A stretch of DNA of 64,000 bases from CAZUYC01 sp964624475 (GTDB lineage: Bacteria > Myxococcota_A > UBA9160 > SMWR01): the NCBI GenBank assembly GCA_964624475.1, contig CAZUYC010000136.1, positions 68,200 to 132,199 on the forward strand, written 5' to 3'. Every line of letters begins with the position of its first letter. The first letter of the stretch is position 1. The translations under genes were made by a program, and so were the position numbers. The notes beneath the pieces are model-generated. The model did not search any database. It was not told the DNA's origin and was given only the letters and a program-made list of their open reading frames with translations. This document shows positions 1-8,173 of this stretch, in pieces.

Positions 1-21
1 GTCCCCTCGTCGCGCGGCGCG

Positions 22-1017
22 TCAGTGCGCGTGGCCGCCGCGCATCTTGCCGCGCGCCAGCTCGGCCTTCAGCGTGAAGCCTCCCTTCGCCACGTAGCGC
101 TCGCCCGGCGCGAGCCCGGCCTGCACCTCGGCGCGCGCCTCGTCCTTCCGCCCGAGCGTCACCGGGCGCGGCGCGAAGCCGTGCTCCCCCTCGACGAAGA
201 CGACCGTCTTGCCCTCCACCTCCTCGAGAGCCGTGCGCGGCACGGCGACGGCCACCTCGACGCGCTCGACGGCGATGCGCGCGGTGACGAAGAGGCCCGG
301 CCGCCAGACGCTGTCGGGGTTGGGCAGCACCACGCGGGCGATGGCCGTGCGCGTCTCCTCGTTCACGACCGGAGAGACGTAGGAGATCGTGCCCTGCGCC
401 TCCTCGCGGCCGTGCCCGGCCGAGATCAGCGCGGGCTGGCCCAGGCGCACGTCGCGCAGGTGGTTCTGGTAGACGCTCACGTCCACCCACACGTGGCGCA
501 GATCGGCCACGGTGAAGGCATCGCGGTCCGAGGAGACGGGCTCCCCCGCCGTGATGTGCTTCGCGATCACCACGCCGTCGATCTGCGTCTTGAGCGGGTA
601 GGGGGCGAGCGCCTCGCTCTCGACGATCGCGAGCACCTGGCCCGCCTTCACCGTATCGCCGATCTGCGCGCGCACCTCGCGCGCGATCCCTGCGAAGCGT
701 GGCGCGACGTGCGCGAGGCGATCCTGGTTCGGACGGACCTCGGCGGGCAACGCGATCGTGCGCTCGATCGGGCCGGGCCCCGCCGTCGCCACCTCGATGC
801 CGAACTCGGCGAGGACCTCGGGCTCGAGGCGGACCGCCTCCTGGCCCTCCTCCTTCTCGTCCGCGTCTGCCGCCTCGGCGTTCTCCTCCCCGTGCGCTTC
901 CTCGCTGGCGCGCCCCGGCGCCTTCTCGTCCCCCCCGCACGCGAGGGGACCCGCGCACAGGCCCGCGAGACCCACGCCGAGCGCGGCGGCCCGCACGATC
1001 TTCGAGAGCGTCCTCAT
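22..1017 (-). CDS. RND efflux periplasmic adaptor lipoprotein (CzcB/CusB-like)
   Basis: This is the membrane-fusion subunit that links an inner-membrane RND pump to an outer-membrane channel. Residues 1-27 form a lipoprotein signal ending in the lipobox LAC-G, so the mature protein is probably tethered in the periplasm. An acidic Glu/Ala/Asp-rich stretch (about 30-60) follows, then the barrel-sandwich/lipoyl hybrid (about 100-160) and the beta-barrel and membrane-proximal domains. At 331 residues the length suits the heavy-metal efflux adaptor subfamily. The TolC-type gene ends 19 nt upstream on the same strand, so the two are co-transcribed. The pump gene would be expected beyond the left edge. 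The transported metal cannot be read from the sequence. The His at the extreme C-terminus (GGHAH) may be a minor metal-binding tail. Confidence 0.88.
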   Translation of the reverse strand: MRTLSKIVRAAALGVGLAGLCAGPLACGGDEKAPGRASEEAHGEENAEAADADEKEEGQEAVRLEPEVLAEFGIEVATAGPGPIERTIALPAEVRPNQDRLAHVAPRFAGIAREVRAQIGDTVKAGQVLAIVESEALAPYPLKTQIDGVVIAKHITAGEPVSSDRDAFTVADLRHVWVDVSVYQNHLRDVRLGQPALISAGHGREEAQGTISYVSPVVNEETRTAIARVVLPNPDSVWRPGLFVTARIAVERVEVAVAVPRTALEEVEGKTVVFVEGEHGFAPRPVTLGRKDEARAEVQAGLAPGERYVAKGGFTLKAELARGKMRGGHAH

Positions 1018-1036
1018 CGCGTCTCCTCCCGTCCGG

Positions 1037-2416
1037 TCAGGGGGTCCCTGTCAGGCGTTCCAGCTCGGCGCGCGCCTCGTGATAGGCGCGCACGGCCTCG
1101 ATCTCGCGGAGCTGGAGCTCGAAGAGCGTCCGCTGCGCGTCGAGGACGTCCACGTTGCGGAAGAGGCCCTGCGCGTAGCCGCGCCGAACCCCTTCGAAGG
1201 CCTCCCGCGCCTGCGGCACGATCGCGCGCCGCAGCTCGCCGAGCTCGACGTAGCGGGCGTCGAGCTCCTGCCACGCGGCCTCGAGCTCGGCGGCCAGACG
1301 GGCCTCCACGGCGCGGCGCTCGTGCTGCGCCTTGCGCAGGTCGCTCTCGGCTGCGGCGAGCGCGCCCTGGTTGCGATCGAAGATGGGGATCGGCACGGAG
1401 AGCGCGGCGATGAGCCCCGTGTCGTTGGATTCGGAGAGGCGGCGCACGCCGGCGAGCGCGTGCACGTCGGGGTAGCGCCGGGCGCGCTCCAGCTCGACGA
1501 CCGCCGCGCGCCGCTCGATCTCCTGGCCCCAGCGCCCCAGCTCGGGGTTGCGCTCGAGCCGGGCGCGGGTCCCCTCGAGGGCTGGGGGCGCCGCGGCGTC
1601 GGGAAGGTCGTCCGCGACCGACGTGAACGCGACCTCCCGCGCGCCCCAGACCGCCGCGAGCCGCGCGCGCGCCGCCTCGAGGGCGCGCAGCGCGGACTCG
1701 CGATCGACCCGCGCCGTCGCCAGCGCGACGCCCGCGCGCGTGCGCTCGACCGGCGACGTCGCGCCGGCGGCGACGAGGCGCTGCACGTCGGCGGCGGCCA
1801 GCTCGGCCACCCGAATGAGCTGCTCGGAGAGAGCGACGCGCTGCTGGGCTGTCGCGACCGCGCTGAAGGCCTGGACGGCCGCAGCGAAGACCTCGAGTCG
1901 CGCCGCCTCGTACTCCCAACCTGCGACCGCGGCGTCGAGCTCGCCGGCACGCCGCCGCTTGCTGCGCTTTCCCGCGGTCTCGAGCAGCTGACTGAGCGCG
2001 AAGGTCGTCTCGCTGCCGTCGTATCCGCTGACCTCGCCCGAGCCCCCGAAGTTCTCGACCTCCAGATCCAGCGCGGGGTTGGGGCGCAGCCCGGCCTGGA
2101 GCGCCTGCGCCTCTCGGACCCGGACGTCCCAGGAGAAGGCGGCGAGTTCCGGGCTCCTCTCGAGCGCGAGCGCGAGTGCATCGCGCAGCGAGAGGATGCC
2201 CGTCGGTTCGGCGGTCGGCGGGCCCGCGGCGGGCGCTGCGCCGGGCTCGGCGGGCGCTTCGTAGGCGGCGAGGTCCGCTCCCAGGGGCCTGCGTTCGGGA
2301 AGCGAATCGGTCACCGCGGGCGCTGCGCACCCGAACGCCATCGCACCCAGCGCGCCCGCGACGAGCGGGCGGCGGAGGGCGCCGGCGAGACCAGACGGAT
2401 GGACTTCGTGCGACAA
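1037..2416 (-). CDS. TolC-family outer membrane efflux channel (CzcC-like lipoprotein)
   Basis: This is the outer-membrane component of the same metal-efflux system, with two OEP repeats (about 75-260 and 270-455) rich in alanine and arginine coiled coil. I place the start at a TTG preceded by AAGGAG at 5-nt spacing, giving 459 residues. This puts a signal peptide ending in the lipobox FGC-A at the N-terminus, as in CusC/OprM-type channels. An ATG 34 codons further upstream keeps the frame open, but it would add a non-hydrophobic leader before the signal peptide. The gene lies directly upstream of the adaptor, giving the order channel-adaptor-(pump) typical of czcCBA. Confidence 0.85.
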   Translation of the reverse strand: MSHEVHPSGLAGALRRPLVAGALGAMAFGCAAPAVTDSLPERRPLGADLAAYEAPAEPGAAPAAGPPTAEPTGILSLRDALALALERSPELAAFSWDVRVREAQALQAGLRPNPALDLEVENFGGSGEVSGYDGSETTFALSQLLETAGKRSKRRRAGELDAAVAGWEYEAARLEVFAAAVQAFSAVATAQQRVALSEQLIRVAELAAADVQRLVAAGATSPVERTRAGVALATARVDRESALRALEAARARLAAVWGAREVAFTSVADDLPDAAAPPALEGTRARLERNPELGRWGQEIERRAAVVELERARRYPDVHALAGVRRLSESNDTGLIAALSVPIPIFDRNQGALAAAESDLRKAQHERRAVEARLAAELEAAWQELDARYVELGELRRAIVPQAREAFEGVRRGYAQGLFRNVDVLDAQRTLFELQLREIEAVRAYHEARAELERLTGTP

Positions 2417-2595
2417 GATCGCTCCTTCGGAGTTCACGACGGAAACACGACGCGCCATGGCCCGAGAGGACGAGATCCGAACGACCCGGACCGGCAACGC
2501 CTCGGGCGGAGCTCGCAACCAGGCCGGGGCCTGAAACGAGTGTCCCGGACGCGAAGCCTCGCGGCCTCGTGCGGTTCAGATCACTGGAGCTGGAT

Positions 2596-3018
2596 TCAAA
2601 CCCGGAGGATCACGCTTCGGAGAAGCCGCGCCGAGCTGAAGGGCATGAAGCGAGAGTGCTGCTCGGAGGTCCGTGCGAGGCGAAGCGGTCCAGGAAGCGG
2701 GAGCGCGATGGCCGCCGTCGCGGCCAGCTGTTCGAACCCGAGGTTCGCGTCCCGGCTCGAACGAAGGGAAGGTTCGAGAAGGACGGTGTCACGGCAGGAG
2801 GAAGGCGAGCCACCGAGGGCAGTGGGTGCATCAGCCAGCGTCTCGGATCCAGCCCGTTGGCCGGCGTGGCAGAGGGCCGAGGCCGATGCGTCTTCGACGG
2901 CGACGTGCTCGTTCGGGGCAATGCAGAGCACGAAACCGCGCCCCGCCCCGAGATCGACGCCGAGGAGCAGAGCCAGGAAGATCCAGGCGATCCGTGCGGT
3001 GATGGCTCTTCGTCTCAT
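2596..3018 (-). CDS. small exported protein upstream of the efflux operon
   Basis: A 140-residue protein with an N-terminal signal anchor (about residues 8-28), followed by the pattern VLCIAPNEHVAVE and a single CRD-type cysteine further on. Small exported proteins with an LC-x-G/N-HVxxE motif commonly accompany czc/cus operons, and I assign it by that resemblance and by position. The ATG chosen begins the basic-hydrophobic signal. An in-frame ATG 24 codons upstream would bury the signal inside the protein. No Shine-Dalgarno is visible. Function is unknown; metal sensing or chaperoning in the periplasm is only an inference. Confidence 0.55.
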   Translation of the reverse strand: MRRRAITARIAWIFLALLLGVDLGAGRGFVLCIAPNEHVAVEDASASALCHAGQRAGSETLADAPTALGGSPSSCRDTVLLEPSLRSSRDANLGFEQLAATAAIALPLPGPLRLARTSEQHSRFMPFSSARLLRSVILRV

Positions 3019-3135
3019 GGAGTGCCCGAGCGCCCAGTCTCGCGAGTTGGCGAGGGTGCTGCAAGGCCCGCTATCGACCGGAGCCGCCAAGGCTTTGAGG
3101 CGTGCGAATCTCGCCGCTGCGGAAGGCCGCGAATC

Positions 3136-3843
3136 TCAGGGCCCCGGCGCGGTCTCCTCGAAGAGGCGGTCCAGGGCGCGCTCGCGCTCGTCGGGCGGCA
3201 GGCGCTCGAGGCGCCGCCAGGCCTCGCGCAGGCGCTCGCGCTCCGCGGGCGGGAGCGCGCGGAAACGCGCGGCGTTCTCGCGGATGCGCTCGCGCTCGCC
3301 GGGGTCGAGCGAGCGCAGCTCGAGGAAGCGGTCGCGGAGCCGCTGCTGCTCCTCGGGCGGGAGCTGGCGGAAGCGCCCCATGCGGTCGAGGAGCTCCTCG
3401 CGCTCCGCGGGGGGAAGCGCGCGCAGGCGCTCGTGCAGCCGCTGCCGCTCCCCCGGAGCGAGCTCCTCGAAGCGCCGGCGGAGCTCCCGGCGCTCCTCGG
3501 GCGTCGCGTCCTCCCAGCGCTCGCGCATCCGCTCCCGGACCCGCTCCCTGGCCTTCGTCCGCTCCTCGGGGCTCGCATCGCGCCAGCGCTCGCGCAGCTC
3601 GTCGCGCAGCTCCCGGCGCTCCTCGGGGGTGGCCCCACGCCAGCGCTCGCGCAGCTTCTCGCGTTCCTCGGGAGGGAGCGCCTCCAGACGGCGGCGCGCT
3701 CCCGGCGGCAGCTTCTCGCCACGACGCTCGACGCCGGGGCGATCGCCACCGCCCTCGGGCTGCGCGAGCGCGGGCCCCGCGGCCCCCGCCGAGAGGGCGA
3801 GCAGCAGGGCGGCGATCGCGTGGCGCAGCGGCGCTCGGAGCAT
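3136..3843 (-). CDS. DUF3106-type exported charged-repeat protein
   Basis: Residues 1-27 are a cleavable signal peptide (cut after ALA-Q). The rest consists of about ten degenerate repeats of roughly 18-20 residues built on the theme LPPEERExLRERW, almost entirely Glu, Arg, Leu and Pro, predicted to be amphipathic helices in the periplasm. This is the composition of the DUF3106 family. Its ATG overlaps the anti-sigma stop by one base (TGATG), so it is translated with the sigma/anti-sigma pair. DUF3106 proteins often sit next to ECF sigma/anti-sigma pairs. A role as a periplasmic sensor or chaperone, as in CpxP/Spy-like repeat proteins, is an inference. Confidence 0.8.
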   Translation of the reverse strand: MLRAPLRHAIAALLLALSAGAAGPALAQPEGGGDRPGVERRGEKLPPGARRRLEALPPEEREKLRERWRGATPEERRELRDELRERWRDASPEERTKARERVRERMRERWEDATPEERRELRRRFEELAPGERQRLHERLRALPPAEREELLDRMGRFRQLPPEEQQRLRDRFLELRSLDPGERERIRENAARFRALPPAERERLREAWRRLERLPPDERERALDRLFEETAPGP

Positions 3844-4448
3844 CAGCCCGCCTCAGCCCGGAGCAGGCGCTCGAGCACCTCGAGGTTCGCGATCACGGGG
3901 AGGTCCTCGATCGTCTCGAGGTCGAGCACGACGGCGAGATCCTCGGTGCCGAGCGATTCGAGCTCGCCCTCGGCGGGCGGCTGCGGGGTCCGCTCGGCGA
4001 TCCGCGGCGGCGTCGCGGGCTCGGGCTCGACCGGTGCGGCGGAGGGCGCCTTCGCGACCGGAACGGCCTCGGGCTCGACCGGGACAGCGGGCGGGCTCGG
4101 CGCTCGCAGCGCGAGGTAGAGCGCGAGCGCAGCCGCCGCCGCGGCGGGCAGGGACAGGAGGCGAGCTGCGCGGCGGCTCCGCAGCCCGGGAGGCCGCGCT
4201 CGATCCGCGCTCCGCTCGGCGACGAGCCGGCGCGCGAGGCGCGCGTGGAGGTCGGGGGCGACCGCGGGTGCGGGCAGGCTCGTGAGCGCGCCGTCGACCG
4301 CGCGAAGCGCCGCGAGCCGGGCGGAGCAGCCCGAGCAGGCCGCCACGTGGGCCAGGACCTCGGCGCGGCGCTGCGCGCCGAGCTCCCCGTCGATCAGCGC
4401 CGAGAGATCCTCGTCGAACGCCCGACAGCGCTCCGCGATCTCCGCCAC
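3843..4448 (-). CDS. zinc-finger (ZAS) transmembrane anti-sigma factor
   Basis: The N-terminal anti-sigma domain has the ZAS pattern H-x3-C-x2-C (HVAACSGC) at about residues 33-40, with the ALIDGEL motif just before. One transmembrane helix follows (about 96-115), then a Pro/Glu/Ala-rich periplasmic region of about 85 residues. It begins with GTG three bases after the sigma-factor stop. The expected role is to hold the neighbouring ECF sigma factor at the membrane and release it on an envelope signal. The membrane topology and gene order support this directly; the inducing signal is unknown. Confidence 0.85.
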   Translation of the reverse strand: MAEIAERCRAFDEDLSALIDGELGAQRRAEVLAHVAACSGCSARLAALRAVDGALTSLPAPAVAPDLHARLARRLVAERSADRARPPGLRSRRAARLLSLPAAAAAALALYLALRAPSPPAVPVEPEAVPVAKAPSAAPVEPEPATPPRIAERTPQPPAEGELESLGTEDLAVVLDLETIEDLPVIANLEVLERLLRAEAG

Positions 4449-4451
4449 CCC

Positions 4452-5072
4452 CTACTCCTTCGGCCGCAGGCGCTCGGCCAGCGCCGAGCGCGCGCGATGC
4501 ACCAACGCCTTCACCGCCGACTCGCTCACCTCGAGCACCTCCGCGACCTCGGCATAGGAGAGGCCCTCCAGCGCGCTCATGCAGAGCGCCGCGCGCTGCT
4601 TCTCGGGCAGCGCCGCGAGCTCGCGCAGGGCCCGGGCGCCCATGCGCCGCGCGTCCAGCACGGCCTCGGGCGCGGCCGCGTCGGCCACGAGCGCAGGTCC
4701 ATCCGCCTCGTCGGCGCTCCGGTGCGGCTCGCGCCGGCGCGGGCGCCGCAGTTCGTTGAGTGCCAGGTTCGTCGCGATCCGGTAGAGCCAGGTCGAGAAG
4801 CGGGCCTCCGGCTGGTAACGCTCGCGAGCGCGGTGGACACGCAGGAAGACCTCCTGGACCAGCTCCTCCGCCGCGCCGCTATCGCGCAGCATGCGCACGA
4901 GGTAGCGCAGCAGCGGCGCCGACCAGCGGCGGAAGAGCGCGTCGAAGGCCGAGGCGTCGCCCGCCCGGAAGGCCAGCATGAGCCGAACGTCCGGCTCGAC
5001 AGCGCCGGACTCGCCGAGCCCGTCCGATCCATCGGGCTCGCCGGACTCACTCGCCCCACCGAGCGCTTGCAC
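4452..5072 (-). CDS. ECF-type RNA polymerase sigma factor
   Basis: Sigma region 2 (about residues 40-110, with the DAFDALFRRW and FSTWLYRIATNLALNELR blocks) and region 4 (about 150-202, with the helix-turn-helix YAEVAEVLEVSESAVKALVHRAR) are both intact. No other sigma regions are present, as expected for the extracytoplasmic-function group. The start is placed at a GTG preceded by GGAGG at 5-nt spacing, giving 206 residues. This leaves an extra 30-residue Gly/Ser/Glu-rich N-terminus before region 2. An internal ATG 31 codons later would remove part of helix 1. It is co-transcribed with its anti-sigma factor and the DUF3106 protein. Confidence 0.85.
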   Translation of the reverse strand: MQALGGASESGEPDGSDGLGESGAVEPDVRLMLAFRAGDASAFDALFRRWSAPLLRYLVRMLRDSGAAEELVQEVFLRVHRARERYQPEARFSTWLYRIATNLALNELRRPRRREPHRSADEADGPALVADAAAPEAVLDARRMGARALRELAALPEKQRAALCMSALEGLSYAEVAEVLEVSESAVKALVHRARSALAERLRPKE

Positions 5073-5161
5073 CGGCGCCTCCGCCGTCTCGTTCAACCCC
5101 GGGGACGCGCCCGGGTTGCGAGCGACCCCGGGGGGACCGGGGCGCAGAGGCGGTTCGTCGG

Positions 5162-5989
5162 TCAACGCCCGGCTGGCGCAACGCGGGCCAGGAAGGCCAT
5201 CACCGCCGCGTCGAAGGCCTCGGCCCGTTCGAGGTTGACCATGTGGCCCGCATCCGGGATGGTGACGGACTCCGCGTTCGGGAGCTTCGCCGCCATCACC
5301 TCGGCCGAGCGCAGGTACGCCGCGTCGTGCTCGCCCACCACGACGAGCGCCGGCGCCTCGATCCCGGGGAGGGCATCGATCACCTGGGGGGCGGACGCCG
5401 CGACGCGGCGTCCGAAGTTCGCGAGGCCGTGCGCGCTCTGCGCGCCGATGGCCCGCGCCGCGGCCTGCGCGGCCGGAAGCTCGGGCCGCCGTCCGACCAG
5501 GGTCTCCGCGGCGCGGCCCGCCACCAGGACCGCGGGGCCCTCGCGCTCGAGGAAGCGGGCAGTGCGCTCGACCGACTCCTCCCAGCGCTTCTGCGCCTCG
5601 GGGTTCTTGAAGCCGGGCCCGCTGTCGACGAGCAGCAGCGCCCGCACCCGTTCGGGATGGCGCAGCGCGAAATGGAGCGACGCGAGGCCGCCGAAGGAGA
5701 GCCCGCCGACCACGGCCCTCGCCCCGGGCGCGAGCGCGTCCAGCACCTGCTCGAGGTCCTGGACGACGCGCTCCATGGAGTAGGCCGACGGGTCTTCGGG
5801 TGCGTCGGAGCGGCCGTGTCCGCGGTAGTCCCAGAGGAGCACGCGGTAGCCGGCCGCGACGAGCGGGCCGACTTGCGGCCGCCAGTTCTCGCAGGTCGTG
5901 TGGAGGGCGCAGGAGAGCACGACCGGCACGCCGCTGCCGTGCGCCTCGGCGTGGAGTCGGACGCCGTCGGAGGCGGTGACGAAAGCCAC
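5162..5989 (-). CDS. alpha/beta-fold hydrolase
   Basis: A 275-residue alpha/beta hydrolase with the nucleophile elbow GLSFG (Ser about 97), an acid residue in VVVGEHD near 225 and the catalytic His in DAGHMVN near 249. The WDYRGHGRSD strand-turn is typical of the 3-oxoadipate enol-lactonase and haloperoxidase-like branch, but the substrate cannot be assigned. It starts with GTG only three bases after the stop of the SRPBCC gene, so it belongs to the sppA transcript. Confidence 0.82.
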   Translation of the reverse strand: MAFVTASDGVRLHAEAHGSGVPVVLSCALHTTCENWRPQVGPLVAAGYRVLLWDYRGHGRSDAPEDPSAYSMERVVQDLEQVLDALAPGARAVVGGLSFGGLASLHFALRHPERVRALLLVDSGPGFKNPEAQKRWEESVERTARFLEREGPAVLVAGRAAETLVGRRPELPAAQAAARAIGAQSAHGLANFGRRVAASAPQVIDALPGIEAPALVVVGEHDAAYLRSAEVMAAKLPNAESVTIPDAGHMVNLERAEAFDAAVMAFLARVAPAGR

Positions 5990-5992
5990 CGC

Positions 5993-6415
5993 CTAGAGGC
6001 CCTCGAGGCGCTCGCGCAGCGCGCCCGCCATCTTCTCGAGCTGGTCGCGCAGGGGACCCCGGATCGCGAGCTCGGGGACGAGCGCCTTCGTGCGGCCTTC
6101 CATCTGGATGCGCACCCGCGTGCGCGGGCCGCGGCCCTCGAAGGAGACGGACCCCTCGAGCTGCCGCCACACGCGGCCGTCGCAGACCTTCTCGAAGCGC
6201 ACCTCGCCGCCCGGCTCGAAGCGGAAATGGAAGGTCGCGGTCCCGTCCTGCCCGAACGCGCGGTAGTGCGAGCGCAGCGTCGTGCGCCCGCCCTCGCGCG
6301 AGACGATCTCGGTCTTGGTGTCGGGGAAGAACTCGAGGAGCGCCTCCTCCCTCGCCACGGCCGCGACCGCGGCATCCCGGGCGCAGCGCACTTCGAAGTG
6401 CTTCTCGAGCTTCAA
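5993..6415 (-). CDS. SRPBCC-fold (DUF2505-like) protein
   Basis: A 140-residue protein whose strand pattern (LRSHYRAFGQDGTATFHFRF, then a central GRGPRTRVRIQMEG strand pair and a C-terminal helix) matches the START/Bet v1-like ligand-binding fold, closest to DUF2505. The start codon is TTG, supported by GGAGGAG at 4-nt spacing. It lies between sppA and the hydrolase in one operon. The ligand is unknown. Confidence 0.65.
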   Translation of the reverse strand: MKLEKHFEVRCARDAAVAAVAREEALLEFFPDTKTEIVSREGGRTTLRSHYRAFGQDGTATFHFRFEPGGEVRFEKVCDGRVWRQLEGSVSFEGRGPRTRVRIQMEGRTKALVPELAIRGPLRDQLEKMAGALRERLEGL

Positions 6416-6433
6416 CGAGCTCCTCCGGAGGCG

Positions 6434-8140
6434 CTAGCGGATCCGCACGAGGAAGGGCGGAAGCGCGAGCGGCTCGTCCGCGGACCAGGCGCCGGCGAGC
6501 GGCTCGAGGCTCCGCAGCAGCCCCGGGAGGCGGGGGAGCGCCACGACCGCAGCCCCGCGGAACGCCTCGTCGAGCTGCTGCAGGAGCGAGCGCGGGGTCG
6601 GGTAGGGCACCAGGGCCACGTCGGCTTCGGCGTCGATCCCCGCGCGCTCCTTGGCGCGCCGCACCGCCGCGCGAAGCCCCCCGAGCGAGTCGACGAGGCC
6701 GATGTCCACCGCCTGGGCGCCCGTCCACACGCGGCCTCGGGCGACGGCGTGCACCTGCTCGCGCGAGAGCCCGCGTCCGCCCGCCACGCGGTCGAGGAAG
6801 AGGTCGTAGATGGCATCGAGCTCGGCGCGCATGCGCTCGCGCCCGTTCTCGTCGAGCGGGCGGGTCGCGAGCAGGATGTCGGCGTGCTCGCCGCGCGTCA
6901 TCGACTCGTAGCCGATCCCGAGCTTGTCGAGGAGCCCCCCGATGACCGGCCGCACGACGAAGACCCCGATCGAGCCCACGAGGCTCGCCGCAGGCGCCAG
7001 GATCTCGTCCGCCCCGCAGAGCACGTAGTAGCCGCCCGAGGCCGCGACGTTCGAGACCGAGGCCACGAAGGGCTTGCCCGCCTGCTTGGCGCGCGCGGCC
7101 GCCCGCCACACGATATCCGCGGCGAGCGGCGACCCGCCGGGGCTGTCGACGCGGAAGATGATCGCGGCGATCTCCGGGTCCTCCGCGGCGTCCTCGAGGG
7201 CCTGGCTCACGTCGTCCGAGGCGAGGCTCGGCGCGCCGGTCGGCGAGTGGTCCTCTCCCATCACGACGTTGCCGGAGCCGTAGACGAGCGCGAAGCGGGC
7301 CACCGGATCGAAGCCCACGCTCGCGGGATCCACCGCGCGGTACTCGTCGCCCTTCACGACGGGCCCCGGGCCGAGCTCGGCGAGGGTCTCGTCGAGGAAG
7401 GCGATGCGGTCCACGAGGCCGAGCCCGCGGAGCTCCCCGGGCGAGACCGGCGCGGTGTCGATGACGCCGCGGACGAAGTCCGGCGTGAGCCCCCGGGAGC
7501 TCGCGATCGCGTCGACGAAGCGGGCGTAGGTCGAATCGAGGATCGAGCTCGCCATCTCTCGGTGCGCAGGCGACATCTTGGTGCCGGCGAGCGTCTCGGC
7601 GCCCGTCTTGTACTCGCCGCTCCCGATCGCCTCGACCCCGGCGCCGAGCTTCTCCCAGAGGCCCCCGAGGAAGAGGAACTCGGCGGCGAGGCCCATCAGC
7701 GGGCTCGTCGCGCCGGGCGCCACCACGATCTCGGGCGCTCCGGTGGCGACGAAGTACTCCCGGTTCGCCGCGAGCGAGCCCACCTCGAGATAGGCGACCG
7801 TCCGGCGCTTCGCGGCCAGCTCCGCGATCGCCTCGCGCAGCTCCTCCGCCATCCCCCACTCGACCCCGAGGCTGCGGACGCGCAGCACCACGCCGGCGAG
7901 GCGCTCGTCGCGCTGCGCCTTCGCGAGCTCGGAGAGGACGCCCGCGAAGGGCCGGCGTCCCTCACCGACCAGCCTCGACCAGTAGGAGGGCTCGGCCGAC
8001 TCGACGAAGTCGCCCTGGAGGTCGAGCAGCAGGATGCTGCCCTGCTCGACCTGCATGCCTCGCGACGAAAGCAGGAACCAGGCGGCGACCCCGATCACGG
8101 TCGCCGCGATCAAGAGGCGGCGGAAGCGGCGCATCCCCAT
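6434..8140 (-). CDS. sppA: signal peptide peptidase SppA, 67-kDa type
   Basis: This inner-membrane serine protease degrades leftover signal peptides. An N-terminal anchor (about residues 8-25) precedes two tandem S49 domains. Both catalytic residues are recognisable: Lys178 in SGEYKTG of the first domain (the general base) and Ser368 in NVAASGGYY of the second (the nucleophile). This matches the fused-dimer E. coli type in size (568 versus about 618 residues). The leader has AGGAGG and GGAGGG, which could serve either of two ATGs two codons apart. It heads the operon with the SRPBCC and hydrolase genes and is divergent from the thiolase, with 33 bp between them. Confidence 0.93.
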   Translation of the reverse strand: MGMRRFRRLLIAATVIGVAAWFLLSSRGMQVEQGSILLLDLQGDFVESAEPSYWSRLVGEGRRPFAGVLSELAKAQRDERLAGVVLRVRSLGVEWGMAEELREAIAELAAKRRTVAYLEVGSLAANREYFVATGAPEIVVAPGATSPLMGLAAEFLFLGGLWEKLGAGVEAIGSGEYKTGAETLAGTKMSPAHREMASSILDSTYARFVDAIASSRGLTPDFVRGVIDTAPVSPGELRGLGLVDRIAFLDETLAELGPGPVVKGDEYRAVDPASVGFDPVARFALVYGSGNVVMGEDHSPTGAPSLASDDVSQALEDAAEDPEIAAIIFRVDSPGGSPLAADIVWRAAARAKQAGKPFVASVSNVAASGGYYVLCGADEILAPAASLVGSIGVFVVRPVIGGLLDKLGIGYESMTRGEHADILLATRPLDENGRERMRAELDAIYDLFLDRVAGGRGLSREQVHAVARGRVWTGAQAVDIGLVDSLGGLRAAVRRAKERAGIDAEADVALVPYPTPRSLLQQLDEAFRGAAVVALPRLPGLLRSLEPLAGAWSADEPLALPPFLVRIR

Positions 8141-8159
8141 CCCTCCGTTCCTCCTAGGC

Positions 8160-8165
8160 TATCAT
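8160..8165 (+). promoter_or_regulatory. -10 box (TATCAT) of the thiolase gene
   Basis: TATCAT ends 8 nt before the ATG and no Shine-Dalgarno lies between, so transcription would start at or next to the A of the start codon. No good -35 is visible. Confidence 0.4.
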
Positions 8166-8173
8166 CGAACTCG

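Noticed and set aside
5243..8173. Upstream extension of the thiolase frame by about 970 codons
   Set aside because: It runs antisense to the sppA operon. The thiolase fold begins at 8174.
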